NCBI GenBank assembly: GCA_000716465.1
Contig: JNWL01000050.1
Location: 1 to 58,350 of the forward strand
Length of the DNA stretch: 58,350 bases
DNA from: Streptomyces bikiniensis
GTDB lineage: Bacteria; Actinomycetota; Actinomycetes; Streptomycetales; Streptomycetaceae
Direction of reading: 5' to 3'
The position numbers were made by a program, and so were the translations under genes. Positions 46,361 to 56,215 of this stretch are shown one piece after another (position 1 is the first letter of the stretch; the number at the start of each line of letters is the position of its first letter). The notes under the pieces were generated by a model. It worked only from the letters and a program-made list of their open reading frames with translations, was not told where the DNA came from and ran no database searches.

Positions 46361-47343
46361 GCGTCGTCCTCCTCGGAAGGGGAAGCGGGTACGGGGGCGG
46401 AGGGACGCTCGGGGTCCGGGACCACGGTGGTGCCCGGCCCGTCCGCGGCGAAGACGCCGCCGAGGAGCGCGTGCGGCACCCGCCCGTCGACGACCCGGGC
46501 CGCGCGGACGCCCCCGCGGACCGCCCGCAGACAGCCCTCCATCTTCGGGAGCATGCCGCTCGCCAGGTCCGGGAGCAGCGCGTCCAGTTCACCGGCCGTC
46601 AGCCGGGCGACGACCTCGGTGCTGCGCGGCCAGTCCGCGTACAGGCCCTCGACGTCGGTCAGGACCACGAGCCGGTCCGCGCCGAGCGCCACGGCGAGCG
46701 CGGAGGCGGCGAGGTCGGCGTTGACGTTGTAGACCTCCCCGTCCTCGCCCCGCGCGACCGGGGAGACGACGGGGATGCGGCCCGCCTCCAGGAGGGCGCG
46801 CACGGCGGCGGTCTCCACGGCCACGACCTCGCCGACGAGACCGATGTCCACGGACCGGCCGTCCACCCGCGCGGGGCGCCGCACGGCGGTCATGGTGTGC
46901 GCGTCCTCGCCCGACAGGCCCACGGCGAAGGGACCGTGGGCGTTGAGGGCGCCGACCAGCTCCCGCTGCACCTGCCCGGTCAGCACCATGCGGACCACGT
47001 CCATGGTCTCGGGCGTGGTCACCCGCAGGCCCGCCTCGAAGCGGACCTCCAGGTCGAGCCGGTCGAGCATGGCGCTGATCTGCGGTCCGCCGCCGTGCAC
47101 GACGACCGGCCGCAGGCCCGCGTGCCACAGCTCCACGACGTCCTGCGCGAAGGTCCGGTGCAGCGCCGGGTCCACCATGGCGTTGCCGCCGAACTTGACG
47201 ACGACCGTCCGGCCCCTGAGCTCCTCGGCCCAGGGCAGGTCGGCGGCCGCGGTGACCGTTCCCGCGGCCGGAGTTCCGGCCGGGGCTCCGCCCGGCCGTG
47301 CGTGGGGGAGCGTCCCCGTCCGTGTCGTCCCGGGCCCGCTCAT
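46357..47343 (-). CDS. argB: Acetylglutamate kinase
   Basis: A 328-residue amino-acid kinase. [11 protein letters not shown] is the phosphate-binding start, [10 protein letters not shown] the substrate loop, and [31 protein letters not shown] the nucleotide site. It phosphorylates N-acetylglutamate. It carries an N-terminal extension of about 40 residues rich in Thr, Gly and Pro and a long acidic tail, making it longer than the usual ~300. The ATG overlaps the argJ stop (ATGA); translation from an internal start is possible but none has a better ribosome site. Confidence 0.92.
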   Translation of the reverse strand: MSGPGTTRTGTLPHARPGGAPAGTPAAGTVTAAADLPWAEELRGRTVVVKFGGNAMVDPALHRTFAQDVVELWHAGLRPVVVHGGGPQISAMLDRLDLEVRFEAGLRVTTPETMDVVRMVLTGQVQRELVGALNAHGPFAVGLSGEDAHTMTAVRRPARVDGRSVDIGLVGEVVAVETAAVRALLEAGRIPVVSPVARGEDGEVYNVNADLAASALAVALGADRLVVLTDVEGLYADWPRSTEVVARLTAGELDALLPDLASGMLPKMEGCLRAVRGGVRAARVVDGRVPHALLGGVFAADGPGTTVVPDPERPSAPVPASPSEEDDA

Positions 47344-48314
47344 GAGCTGTACGCGCTGTTCTCGTGGACGTACTCGGCCGTCAGGTCGTTGGTCCAGACG
47401 ACCGCCGACGCGTCGCCGGAGCGCAGGTCGGCGGTGATCGTGATCCGCCGGTCCGACAGGTCGACCTCGTCCCGGGGCTCGCCCGCCGCGCCGTCCCGGC
47501 ACACCCACACCCCGTTGATCGCCACGTCGAGCCGGTCCGGGTCGAAGACGGCCGCCGTGGTGCCGATCGCGGAGAGCACCCGGCCCCAGTTGGGGTCCTC
47601 GCCGTGCAGGGCGCACTTGAGGAGGTTGTTGCGGGCGACGGAGCGGGCCACCTCGACGGCGTCCTCCTCGGAGACCGCGCCGACGACGTGCACCTCGATC
47701 TCCTTGGAGGCGCCCTCGGCGTCCGCCACCAGCTGCCCGGCCAGGTCCAGGCAGACCGCGTGCACGGCCTCGGTGAAGGCCTCCGGGCCGGGGGCGAGGC
47801 CGGAGGCGCCGGAGGCGAGGAGCAGGACGGTGTCGTTGGTGGACATGCAGCCGTCGGAGTCGACCCGGTCGAAGGTGGCGCGGGTGGCGTCCCGCAGGGC
47901 CTCGTCCAGGTTCTCGGCGTCCACGTCGGCGTCGGTGGTGAGGACGACGAGCATGGTGGCGAGGCCGGGGGCGAGCATGCCGGCGCCCTTGGCCATGCCG
48001 CCGACCGTCCAGCCTTCCACGCCCACCGCGTCCGCCGTCCGCTCGGCCGTCAGACGCGTGTCGACGGCGCCGGCCTGTCCCGTACAGGCGTTGGCGCCGC
48101 CGGAGTTGAGGACGACGGCCGATATCCGGCCGTCGGCCAGGACGCGCCGGGACCAGCGCACGGGCGCGGCCTGGACGCGGTTGGAGGTGAAGACGCCGGC
48201 GGCGGCGCGCGACGGCCCCCGGTTCACCACCAGGGCCAGATCGGGGTCACCGGACTCCTTGATGCCGGCGGCGATGCCGCAGGCGAGGAACCCCTGTGCA
48301 GCGGTCACACTCAC
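47340..48314 (-). CDS. argJ: Glutamate N-acetyltransferase / ornithine acetyltransferase with internal deletion
   Basis: A 324-residue ArgJ; actinobacterial ArgJ is normally about 380-390. Both ends are normal ([39 protein letters not shown]), and the self-cleavage site [11 protein letters not shown] is intact with nucleophile Thr120. Between [12 protein letters not shown] (about residue 97) and [12 protein letters not shown] about 60 residues are missing in frame. By family knowledge that stretch holds the CSTGLIG-type oxyanion-hole motif and the KTTDT segment. The protein may be inactive, or the deletion could be an assembly error. 118 bases separate it from argC, while argB overlaps it. 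Confidence 0.88.
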   Translation of the reverse strand: MSVTAAQGFLACGIAAGIKESGDPDLALVVNRGPSRAAAGVFTSNRVQAAPVRWSRRVLADGRISAVVLNSGGANACTGQAGAVDTRLTAERTADAVGVEGWTVGGMAKGAGMLAPGLATMLVVLTTDADVDAENLDEALRDATRATFDRVDSDGCMSTNDTVLLLASGASGLAPGPEAFTEAVHAVCLDLAGQLVADAEGASKEIEVHVVGAVSEEDAVEVARSVARNNLLKCALHGEDPNWGRVLSAIGTTAAVFDPDRLDVAINGVWVCRDGAAGEPRDEVDLSDRRITITADLRSGDASAVVWTNDLTAEYVHENSAYSS

Positions 48315-48432
48315 GGTGCTTCTCCGTTCTCCCCCAGGGCCGGCGCCTGGGCGGTGCCCCCGTCTCCGCCCACACGGCGCGGAGGTGCGGGCTTCGTCGT
48401 CTTCTGCGGACCGGTGGCTGTGCGCGCGTCGC

Positions 48433-49830
<1,398 letters not shown>

Positions 49831-49849
49831 TTAGCTGAGCCTAACCTAA
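49831..49849. promoter_or_regulatory. Iron box between argC operon and PP2C gene
   Basis: TTAGCTGAGCCTAACCTAA matches 16/19. It lies 89 bases before the rightward phosphatase start and 361 bases before the leftward argC start, so it could serve either or both. Confidence 0.82.
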
Positions 49850-49937
49850 GTTGAGCTTTCGTGGGGCTCGCAGGTCCGGTCCACCGATGGGCCGGTCCTG
49901 TCGAGCGCCCCGGACGGGCCCGGCGTAGGGTCCGGAT

Positions 49938-52187
49938 ATGGGAGAGCCCGCGGGCGCGGACGCCGAGGACGTCTTCGGCGCGGGATGGTTGGACGCCGTC
50001 CTCGCCGACGTGATGCGCGACACCGGCGCCTCGGTCGGTCTGGTGTACCTCCGGGTCCCGGGGGAGGGCATGCTGCGCCTGGCCCTGGTGTCGGGCGTCT
50101 CCCAGGAGATCGCGGCCCCCTGGGTCCGCATCCCGGCCGACGCGCCGATCCCGGTGGTCGACGCCATGCGCGACCGCGCGCTCGTCTGGCTGGGGGGACA
50201 GCAGGAGATCGCCCGCCGCTACCCGCGCCTGGGGATCGTGCTGCCGTACGACTTCCTCCTCGCCGCCGCCCCGATCGCCGACGACACCGCCGTGCGGGGC
50301 GGGATCGTCCTGCTCTGGCCGGTCTGGCACCCGCCCCACCTCGACGAGCACGAGCGCGCGGCGCTCGACGCCTGCGGCCGCCGGGCGGCCCGCCTGCTGC
50401 GCCGGGCGGCCGAACGGGGACCGGCCTCCTATCCGGCCGAACCGCGCGTCGTGCACCCGGCCGGGCTCCCGGAGGCCGACCCCGTCCTCGCCCGGTCCGC
50501 CCTCCGCTTCACCGAGCGGCTGCCCGTCGGGTGCTGCGCCCTGGACCTCGACGGACGCCTCACCTTCCTCAACACCGCCGCCGCCGAACTGCTCCAGGCG
50601 GGCGCGGCGGCGCTGCTCGGCAGGCGCCCGTGGGAGGTGCTGCTCTGGCTGAACGACCCCGTCTTCGAGGACCGCTACCGCGCGGCGGTGGTCACCCGCC
50701 AGCCGATGTCGTTCACCGTCGTGCGGCGGCCGGCGACCCGGCTGCTGTTCGAGCTGTACCCGGACGCCACCGGCATCAGCGTCCACGTCACCCGGGTGGC
50801 GGGGCCCTCCGTCGCGGACGAGGGGGAGGGGGCCGGCAGGGAGCCCGGGGCCGGCGCGGCGGCCCCGCCCGGCGCCCCGGCCGCGTCGTATTCGACCCCG
50901 AACCCGGCCCCGGCCCCGTTCGAGGGCTCCGGAGGGACCGCGGGCGGCGCGGCCCCGGCCTCCCGCCCCGCCGAGCCCGTGGGCGCCGGGGCCGTGTACC
51001 GCCTCATGCACCTGGCGGCGACCCTGGCGGAGGCGGCCGGCGTCCACGACGTCGTCGAGCTCGTCGCCGACCAGATCGTGCCCGCCTTCGGCCCGCAGGG
51101 CCTCGTCCTGATGAGCGCGGACGAGGGGCGGCTGCGGATCATCGGACACCGCGGCTACAGCCGGGAGTTCGTGGACCGGTACGACGGCACGCCGCTGACG
51201 GCCGAGGTCGCCGACGCCCAGGTCCTCGCCACCGGCGTCCCGCTCTTCTTCACCAGCCCCGAGGACCTGTACCGCGCCCACCCCCACGCCCCGCGCTACG
51301 AGGACCGCTCCGCCTGGGCGTTCCTGCCGCTGATCGCCTCCGGCCGCCCGGTGGGCTCCCTGATCCTCTCGTACGCCCGGCCGCGCCCCTTCCCGGCGGC
51401 CGAGCGGGCCATGCTCACCTCCCTGGCGGGCCTGATCGCCCAGGCCCTCGCCCGGGCCCGGCTCTACGACGCCAAGCACTCCCTCGCGCGCAGCCTCCAG
51501 ACCAGCCTGCTCCCGCACGGCCTGGTCCCGCTCCCGGGCGTCGAGGTCGCCGCCCGCTATCTGCCGGCGGGTCACGGCATGGACGTCGGCGGCGACTTCT
51601 ACGACCTCATCCGCGCCGCGCCCGACACCGTCATCGCCGTCATCGGCGACGTCCAGGGGCACGACCCGAACGCCGCCGCCCTCATGGGGCAGGTGCGCAC
51701 CGCCGTCCACGCGCACGCGACGGCCGGCGCGTCCCCCGGCGACATCCTCGCCCGCACCAACCGGCTCCTGAACGACCTGGACCCGGACCGCTTCACCAGC
51801 TGCCTGATCGTCGAACTCGACCTGGCCCGCCACCGCCTCCGGCTCGCCACGGCGGGCCATCCGCCCCCGCTGCTGCGCGCGCCCGACGGCCGCACCCGCC
51901 TCCTGGAGGCCCCGCCGGGCCTCCTCCTCGGGATCGCCCCGGACGTCGAGTACGCCACCGCGGAGGTGCCCTGGGAGGCCGGTTCGGTCCTCGCCCTCTA
52001 CACCGACGGCCTCGTGGAGGCGCCCGGGGTCGACATCGGCACGGCCACGGCGGAGCTGTCCGGCCGCCTCGCCCGGTCTCGGCCCGGGGACCTGGACTCC
52101 CTCGCGGCCGATCTGATCCGGCACGTGAAGGACCCCGCGCACCGCACCGACGACGTCGCGCTCCTGCTCGTCCGCCGCGAGTCCTGA
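49938..52187 (+). CDS. GAF-PAS-GAF-PP2C (SpoIIE-like) serine phosphatase
   Basis: A 749-residue soluble signalling protein. Order: GAF (about 10-150), PAS (about 175-280, LPVGCCALDLDGRLTFLN), a Pro/Ala-rich linker (about 285-345), a second GAF (about 350-510) and a PP2C/SpoIIE phosphatase (about 525-745). Metal-binding acids are visible in MDVGGDFYDL, IGDVQGHD and YTDGLVEA; GDVQGHD has D where GHG is common. Such proteins dephosphorylate anti-sigma-antagonists in partner-switching circuits. No anti-sigma partner is encoded nearby. An iron box 89 bases upstream suggests iron-dependent expression. Confidence 0.88.
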   Translation: MGEPAGADAEDVFGAGWLDAVLADVMRDTGASVGLVYLRVPGEGMLRLALVSGVSQEIAAPWVRIPADAPIPVVDAMRDRALVWLGGQQEIARRYPRLGIVLPYDFLLAAAPIADDTAVRGGIVLLWPVWHPPHLDEHERAALDACGRRAARLLRRAAERGPASYPAEPRVVHPAGLPEADPVLARSALRFTERLPVGCCALDLDGRLTFLNTAAAELLQAGAAALLGRRPWEVLLWLNDPVFEDRYRAAVVTRQPMSFTVVRRPATRLLFELYPDATGISVHVTRVAGPSVADEGEGAGREPGAGAAAPPGAPAASYSTPNPAPAPFEGSGGTAGGAAPASRPAEPVGAGAVYRLMHLAATLAEAAGVHDVVELVADQIVPAFGPQGLVLMSADEGRLRIIGHRGYSREFVDRYDGTPLTAEVADAQVLATGVPLFFTSPEDLYRAHPHAPRYEDRSAWAFLPLIASGRPVGSLILSYARPRPFPAAERAMLTSLAGLIAQALARARLYDAKHSLARSLQTSLLPHGLVPLPGVEVAARYLPAGHGMDVGGDFYDLIRAAPDTVIAVIGDVQGHDPNAAALMGQVRTAVHAHATAGASPGDILARTNRLLNDLDPDRFTSCLIVELDLARHRLRLATAGHPPPLLRAPDGRTRLLEAPPGLLLGIAPDVEYATAEVPWEAGSVLALYTDGLVEAPGVDIGTATAELSGRLARSRPGDLDSLAADLIRHVKDPAHRTDDVALLLVRRES

Positions 52188-52229
52188 CCGCCGCCTTCCA
52201 CGCCGCCCGGGCCCTCCCCCTTGCTGAAC

Positions 52230-52265
52230 CTATCGAATATCGATAGCTTGTTATCGGTTTTCGAT
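52230..52265. promoter_or_regulatory. Tandem palindromic operator before the DUF2975-Xre operon
   Basis: CTATCG-N5-CGATAG (52230-52246) is followed by ATCG-N5-CGAT (52253-52265). The two sites share ATCG-N5-CGAT and are 22 bases apart centre to centre. This AT-rich patch stands out in the GC-rich surroundings and ends 13 bases before the operon's ATG: a probable autoregulatory operator. Confidence 0.7.
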
Positions 52266-52278
52266 CGAAGGGGATGTC

Positions 52279-52776
52279 ATGGGAAAGCTGACGGTGCTCG
52301 CGCTGCGCGCCGTGCTCGCGGGGCTGCTCGCGGGTTCGGTCTTCGTGGAGGCGGTGATGGTGCCGCTCCTGGCCGCCGACCTGAACGGGCTGAGGCCGGA
52401 GTACGCGTACCTCCGCACGCCGGTGCTCGTGCTCCTGGTCCTGGGCGCGCTGACGGCGCAGACCGTCCTGGTCTGCGTGTGGCGGCTCGTGACGATGGTG
52501 CGGCGCGGCACGGTGTTCTCGCACGCGGCCTTCCGGTACGTGGACGTCGTCACCGGCGCCTTCGCGGCGGGCGCCGCCCTGGTGTTCGCGTTCGCCGTGC
52601 TCCTGGCGCCCGGGGAGGCCGCCGCCCCGGGCGTCGTGCTCCTGATCTGCGGGGCGAGCCTGGCGGTCCTGGGCGTGGCCCTGATCGTGCTCGTGCTGCG
52701 GATGCTGCTCGCCCAGGCCGTCGAGCGCGAGGCCGAGGCGAAGCGGATGCGGGCCGAGCTCGCCGAGGTGATCTGA
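52279..52776 (+). CDS. DUF2975-family membrane protein
   Basis: A 165-residue protein with four hydrophobic spans (near 8-30, 47-70, 88-108, 115-140), charged loops and a basic, Glu-rich C-terminal helix. It matches the DUF2975 pattern (VWRLVTMVRRGTVFSHAAFRYVDVV between spans 2 and 3). Members are nearly always encoded with a small Xre regulator, as here. Function is unknown. The ATG follows GAAGGGGA. The stop overlaps the next ATG (TGATG). Confidence 0.85.
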   Translation: MGKLTVLALRAVLAGLLAGSVFVEAVMVPLLAADLNGLRPEYAYLRTPVLVLLVLGALTAQTVLVCVWRLVTMVRRGTVFSHAAFRYVDVVTGAFAAGAALVFAFAVLLAPGEAAAPGVVLLICGASLAVLGVALIVLVLRMLLAQAVEREAEAKRMRAELAEVI

Positions 52777-53039
52777 TGCCGATCGTCGTGGACGTCGACG
52801 TGATGCTGGCCCGGCGCAAGATGTCCGTGGGCGAACTCGCGGAACGCGTGGGCATCACCCCGGCCAACCTCGCCGTGCTCAAGAACGGGCGCGCCAAGGC
52901 GGTGCGCTTCACCACCCTCGCCGCCCTCTGCGAGGTCCTCGACTGCCAGCCGGGCGACCTGCTCCGCTGGGAACCGGAGCCCGGGGCGGACGCGGAAGCC
53001 GCCGGGGACGCCGTGGCGGCGGTCGGGGAGAGCACCTGA
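52776..53039 (+). CDS. Small Xre/Cro-type regulator (YozG-like)
   Basis: An 87-residue DNA-binding protein. The helix-turn-helix covers residues about 8-65 (MSVGELAERVGITPANLAVLKNGRAKAVRFTTLAALCEVLDCQPGDLL in outline: helix, turn at GITPANL, then the domain-closing CQPGDLLRW). It is coupled to the DUF2975 gene by overlapping stop and start. It probably binds the ATCG-N5-CGAT palindromes upstream and represses its own operon; the membrane protein may modulate it. The last 20 residues are an acidic, Ala-rich tail. Confidence 0.88.
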   Translation: MPIVVDVDVMLARRKMSVGELAERVGITPANLAVLKNGRAKAVRFTTLAALCEVLDCQPGDLLRWEPEPGADAEAAGDAVAAVGEST

Positions 53040-53133
53040 CGGCGGGTCGGCCCACCGCCTCCGGAGCCGTACGGCGAAAGCGGCGCCCCGGCCCGGGCCC
53101 TCGGCCGGCCGGGTCCCGGGCCGGATCCGGCGC

Positions 53134-53609
53134 CGGTTCGCCTCCCGGAAGGACCCCTGGGCCGGTTACGGCACCGTGGTCTCCGACGCCGCGGAGCCCG
53201 AGCGGGTCCGCGCACTGCGCGTCCCCGTCGTCGACACGCCTCCCGAGGACTTCCGCACCGCCGCCGACCCGGCCCACGACCCCCAGCGGTTCGTCCAGTG
53301 CCGGAACGACGGCCCGGAACCCGTGATCGAGGCCACCGGCCACCTGCACCACCCGGAACGGGCCGGCCCCGCCCGCCTGACGGAGAGCGGCCGGCGGTCC
53401 TCCCCCTCGCTCCGGCAGCGCCGCTTCCCCGGCGCCACGGGGGAGGCGGCGCTACGCGAGGACGGCCGCCCACACGCTCGTCGGAGAGCTTCAGGAGCCG
53501 GGCGTCGACCCGGCCGACCTCGTCCGCAGCGGGACCGTGACCGGCCGCGGCCACGGCTTCCCCATCGACCTGCCGGGGACGGGCGCCCGCCGCGACCCCC
53601 GCGCCTGGC
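53134..53609 (+). pseudogene. Possible frameshifted coding remnant, unrecognised
   Basis: Two stretches with protein-like composition lie in different frames. The first (about 53134-53390) contains DPWAGYGTVVSDAAEP and QRFVQCRNDGPEPVIEATG; the second (about 53450-53580) contains YARTAAHTLVGELQ and SGTVTGRGHGFPIDLPG. The sequence between them is low complexity in every frame. I do not recognise a family. It may be a decayed gene next to the iron-redox operon, or simply biased non-coding DNA. Confidence 0.3.
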
Positions 53610-54653
53610 CTACCGCACGCCCCGGGCGGGCTCCACGGGATCGAGCGGCGCCCGGAGCGCGCTCCGGTCCTCCGCCCAGGCCGCCAGCACCCGGTCCCCG
53701 AGCCGGTCCTCCAGGAGGACGGTGGCCGCGATGCCGAGGGCGACGTCGGACGCGAGGTCCGGCTCGTCCTCCAGGAGGCCGCCCACGGCCTCCCGGCGCA
53801 CCAGCTGCTCGTGGACGGCGTCGGCCTCCACGTGCTCGTCGTAGTACCGCTCCGCCGCCGGCCCCGCGCCCGTCCGCCGCATCGCCTCGACGAGCCGGCC
53901 GGCGGCGGGCGGTGAGGTCACCTCGACCACGGCGAAGTGCCCCACCAGCGCGCCGCGCAGCCGCCGGTGCAGGGCGAGGAAGGTCGACAGGTTCACGGCC
54001 GCCAGCGTCTCGGCCCCCACCGCGTCCACGTACCGCCCGTACGCCGGGTCGAGCCCCAGGTCCACCATCAGCTCGGCGTAGAGCCGCTCGTGCATGCGGT
54101 CGGCGCGCCCGCAGCCGAACTCGTCGTACTCGATCGCCACCATCGCCGCCTTGGCCCGGCCGCGCAGCCGGGGGACCACCCAGAGGTACGGGTCGGCCTC
54201 CCGGAGCTGCGACACGGAGCGGAGCGCCGCGTACTCCCGCACCTGCCACCGCTCCCCCCGCGAGGCGAGGAACGCGGAGACGCCGGTGGCCTCGGCGGGC
54301 TCCACCAGAAGGGCGCCCAGCTCCTCGTCCACGTTCTCGCGGTGCCGGCAGTCGTGCCGCAGCGCGCTCTCGAAGCGGTGCTCCAGGAGGGCGCGGGTCC
54401 TGAGCAGGTGCGGATCCCATTCGAGGGTGTCGGGAACCCCGTCGTACCCCCGGTAGTGCAGGGCGTAGCAGAGGTGCAGGGCCAGCTGGAGGTCCTCGCC
54501 GTACGGATCGCAGCGCGCGATCTCCGGGCCGTCGGGCAGCGCCCCGGGGTCACCGAGCAGCCGCCGCCGGACCGCCCGCGACACCTCGCCGCGGGCCTCG
54601 GGGACTTCCGGCGCGCCGGAGGCCGTACGGACGGTCTGCGGGGCGGTGGTCAT
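53610..54653 (-). CDS. Iron-containing redox enzyme, heme-oxygenase-like diiron fold
   Basis: A 347-residue all-helical protein resembling the iron-containing redox / HDO family. Candidate ligands are in AIEYDEFGCGRADRMHERLYAELM (Glu and His spaced on one helix) and YYDEHVEADAVHEQ (Asp/Glu and His on another), the pairing expected for a dinuclear iron site. Members activate oxygen for varied oxidations; the substrate here is unknown. The ATG of MTTAPQTV overlaps the stop of the CDGSH gene (ATGA), so the two are coupled and probably cooperate, the Fe-S protein as possible electron donor. Confidence 0.82.
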   Translation of the reverse strand: MTTAPQTVRTASGAPEVPEARGEVSRAVRRRLLGDPGALPDGPEIARCDPYGEDLQLALHLCYALHYRGYDGVPDTLEWDPHLLRTRALLEHRFESALRHDCRHRENVDEELGALLVEPAEATGVSAFLASRGERWQVREYAALRSVSQLREADPYLWVVPRLRGRAKAAMVAIEYDEFGCGRADRMHERLYAELMVDLGLDPAYGRYVDAVGAETLAAVNLSTFLALHRRLRGALVGHFAVVEVTSPPAAGRLVEAMRRTGAGPAAERYYDEHVEADAVHEQLVRREAVGGLLEDEPDLASDVALGIAATVLLEDRLGDRVLAAWAEDRSALRAPLDPVEPARGVR

Positions 54654-54940
54654 GGGGTCGGGTCCTCCGGGGAGTCGGCCGCCGGGCGGGAGCGCCGCTG
54701 CCGGTGGCGGTGGCTGGTGTCGCAGAACGGGGCCCGCTTGCTCCGCCGGCACGTGCACAGCGCGACCATCGGCCGCTCGCAGTGCCGCACCGATCCGTCG
54801 GGCATGACGACGTCCACCGGCCCCTCGACGAGCATCGGCCCGTCGTCCAGCGGGCGGACCAGGGTCGGCGCGCTCCGCGCCGGGCCTTCAGCCCGCTCCG
54901 GGGGCACGGCCCCGGGCCGTACGTCCGGGGAAGGGGACAT
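54650..54940 (-). CDS. CDGSH iron-sulfur domain protein
   Basis: A 96-residue protein whose C-terminal part has the CDGSH pattern CTCRRSKRAPFCDTSH: three Cys and one His to bind a [2Fe-2S] cluster, with T in place of the usual G. The segment GPMLVEGPVDVVMPDGS before it is the conserved strand pair that precedes the cluster in bacterial members. The tail is Arg-rich. It is translationally coupled to the redox enzyme; 98 bases separate it from the upstream methyltransferase. An electron-transfer role is likely. Confidence 0.9.
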   Translation of the reverse strand: MSPSPDVRPGAVPPERAEGPARSAPTLVRPLDDGPMLVEGPVDVVMPDGSVRHCERPMVALCTCRRSKRAPFCDTSHRHRQRRSRPAADSPEDPTP

Positions 54941-55038
54941 GGCACACCACCCATCGGCTGTCTCGTTTCCTCTGCTGCGCGGCTGCCCCGCCGGACCGCG
55001 CCCATGCGCGGGCGGTGCGGCGGGGGAGGGGCCGGGGG

Positions 55039-55758
55039 TCACGCGCGGGACGCGCGGATCACGACCAGGTCCTCCGTGCGCGTCCCGGGCGGGACGAGCC
55101 CCCGGGCGGCGAACCAGTCCTCGCGGGAGGACATCACCGGGCCGAAGGGCTGGGCGCGGCGGTCGGCCACCCGGGCGCGCAGCCCGGCCCGGCGCAGACC
55201 GTCCAGGGTGGCAGTGACGCCGGAGAGCGACGACTGCACGACGAGCAGCGTCCCCGAGGAGGTGAGCAGCCGGGGCACCCGGGCGCAGACCCGGTCGAGG
55301 AGGAGCCGCCCGTCCGTCCCCGCGTCCCAGGCGCGGCGGGGGCCGCGCGCGGGCAGCGCGGGGTCCTCGCAGGGCACGTACGGCGGGTTCACGGTGATCA
55401 GGTCGAAGCGCTCGTGCGCCACCGGGGCATCCAGGTCGCCCCGGAACAGCCGCACCCGGCAGCGGTGCCGGAGCGCGTTGAGCCGGGCCGTGGTGACGGC
55501 GGCGCGCGAGATGTCCACGGCGGTGGCCCGCGTGCCCCGCAGCGCGGAGGCGACCGCGACGACACCGGTCCCGGTGCACAGGTCGAGCGACCGCGCGCCG
55601 GCCCGGAGCTCCTCGCGCGCCAGGTTCGCGAGCAGCAGCGCGGTGTCCCCCTGGGGGGCGTACACCCCGGGGAGCCGGTAGACGCGCGGCGGGTCCGCCG
55701 GCCCGTCTCCGGGCGGCGCGGCGAAGCCCTTGCCGACGGAAGGGGTCACCTGGGTCAC
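55039..55758 (-). CDS. HemK/PrmC-like class I methyltransferase
   Basis: A 239-residue SAM-dependent methyltransferase. LDLCTGTGVVAVASA is the SAM motif, AVDISRAAV the acidic loop, and FDLITVNPPYVP carries the NPPY motif typical of enzymes that methylate glutamine or other planar nitrogens. It is shorter than release-factor PrmC and lacks its N-terminal helical domain. The GTG start is the only candidate near the domain edge. It stands upstream of the CDGSH and redox genes in the same direction, suggesting a three-gene unit, possibly modifying one of them or a small-molecule product. Confidence 0.86.
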   Translation of the reverse strand: MTQVTPSVGKGFAAPPGDGPADPPRVYRLPGVYAPQGDTALLLANLAREELRAGARSLDLCTGTGVVAVASALRGTRATAVDISRAAVTTARLNALRHRCRVRLFRGDLDAPVAHERFDLITVNPPYVPCEDPALPARGPRRAWDAGTDGRLLLDRVCARVPRLLTSSGTLLVVQSSLSGVTATLDGLRRAGLRARVADRRAQPFGPVMSSREDWFAARGLVPPGTRTEDLVVIRASRA

Positions 55759-55866
55759 AGCGGCCGCCCTCCCGCCCGGGACGGGGCGCCGGGCGCCGGC
55801 GGTACGCGGTCCGCCGGCGCGGGCGCCTCCGCGGAGTTCCTTATCGGGATCCTCATGGCCCGGGCC

Positions 55867-56112
55867 TCAGCGTTCCCGGTCCCGCTCGGACTGCTCCGGC
55901 GGCTGCCAGGACTCCCGCCTCGCCTCCGCCGCCGGGGGCTGGGCCACTCCGGCGGTCTGCTTCCGCCGGGCCACCCGCCGGGAGCCCCACCAGAACGCGC
56001 CGAGCAGCAGGGCCGCCACCAGCACTCCGACCGCGATCAGCAGGAGCGAGGAAGAACCTTCCGCCGCCAGGAGGGAAGGCGGTGCGGCGGTGGGGAGAGA
56101 GGAGAGAAGCAT
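55867..56112 (-). CDS. Small single-span membrane protein, DUF6479-like
   Basis: An 81-residue protein: about 20 polar residues, one transmembrane helix (SLLLIAVGVLVAALLLGAFWW), a basic stop-transfer (GSRRVARRK) and a charged tail. The ATG has AGGAAGG well placed upstream; 23 extra codons in the open frame are ignored. This size and layout match streptomycete DUF6479 proteins, which have no known function. Confidence 0.75.
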   Translation of the reverse strand: MLLSSLPTAAPPSLLAAEGSSSLLLIAVGVLVAALLLGAFWWGSRRVARRKQTAGVAQPPAAEARRESWQPPEQSERDRER

Positions 56113-56215
56113 GATCGCCCTTCCTGTCGGAGACGGGGCAGTTCGTTCGGAACGGCGGCTACCCTCGCGGAGAAGATCCATTCGCTCACGGTCGGTGTCC
56201 CGCCTCCGCGTGTCC

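Noticed and set aside
52776..53039. Toxin-antitoxin pair for the DUF2975-Xre genes
   Set aside because: The partner is a four-span membrane protein with no toxin motif; this is the usual DUF2975-regulator pair.
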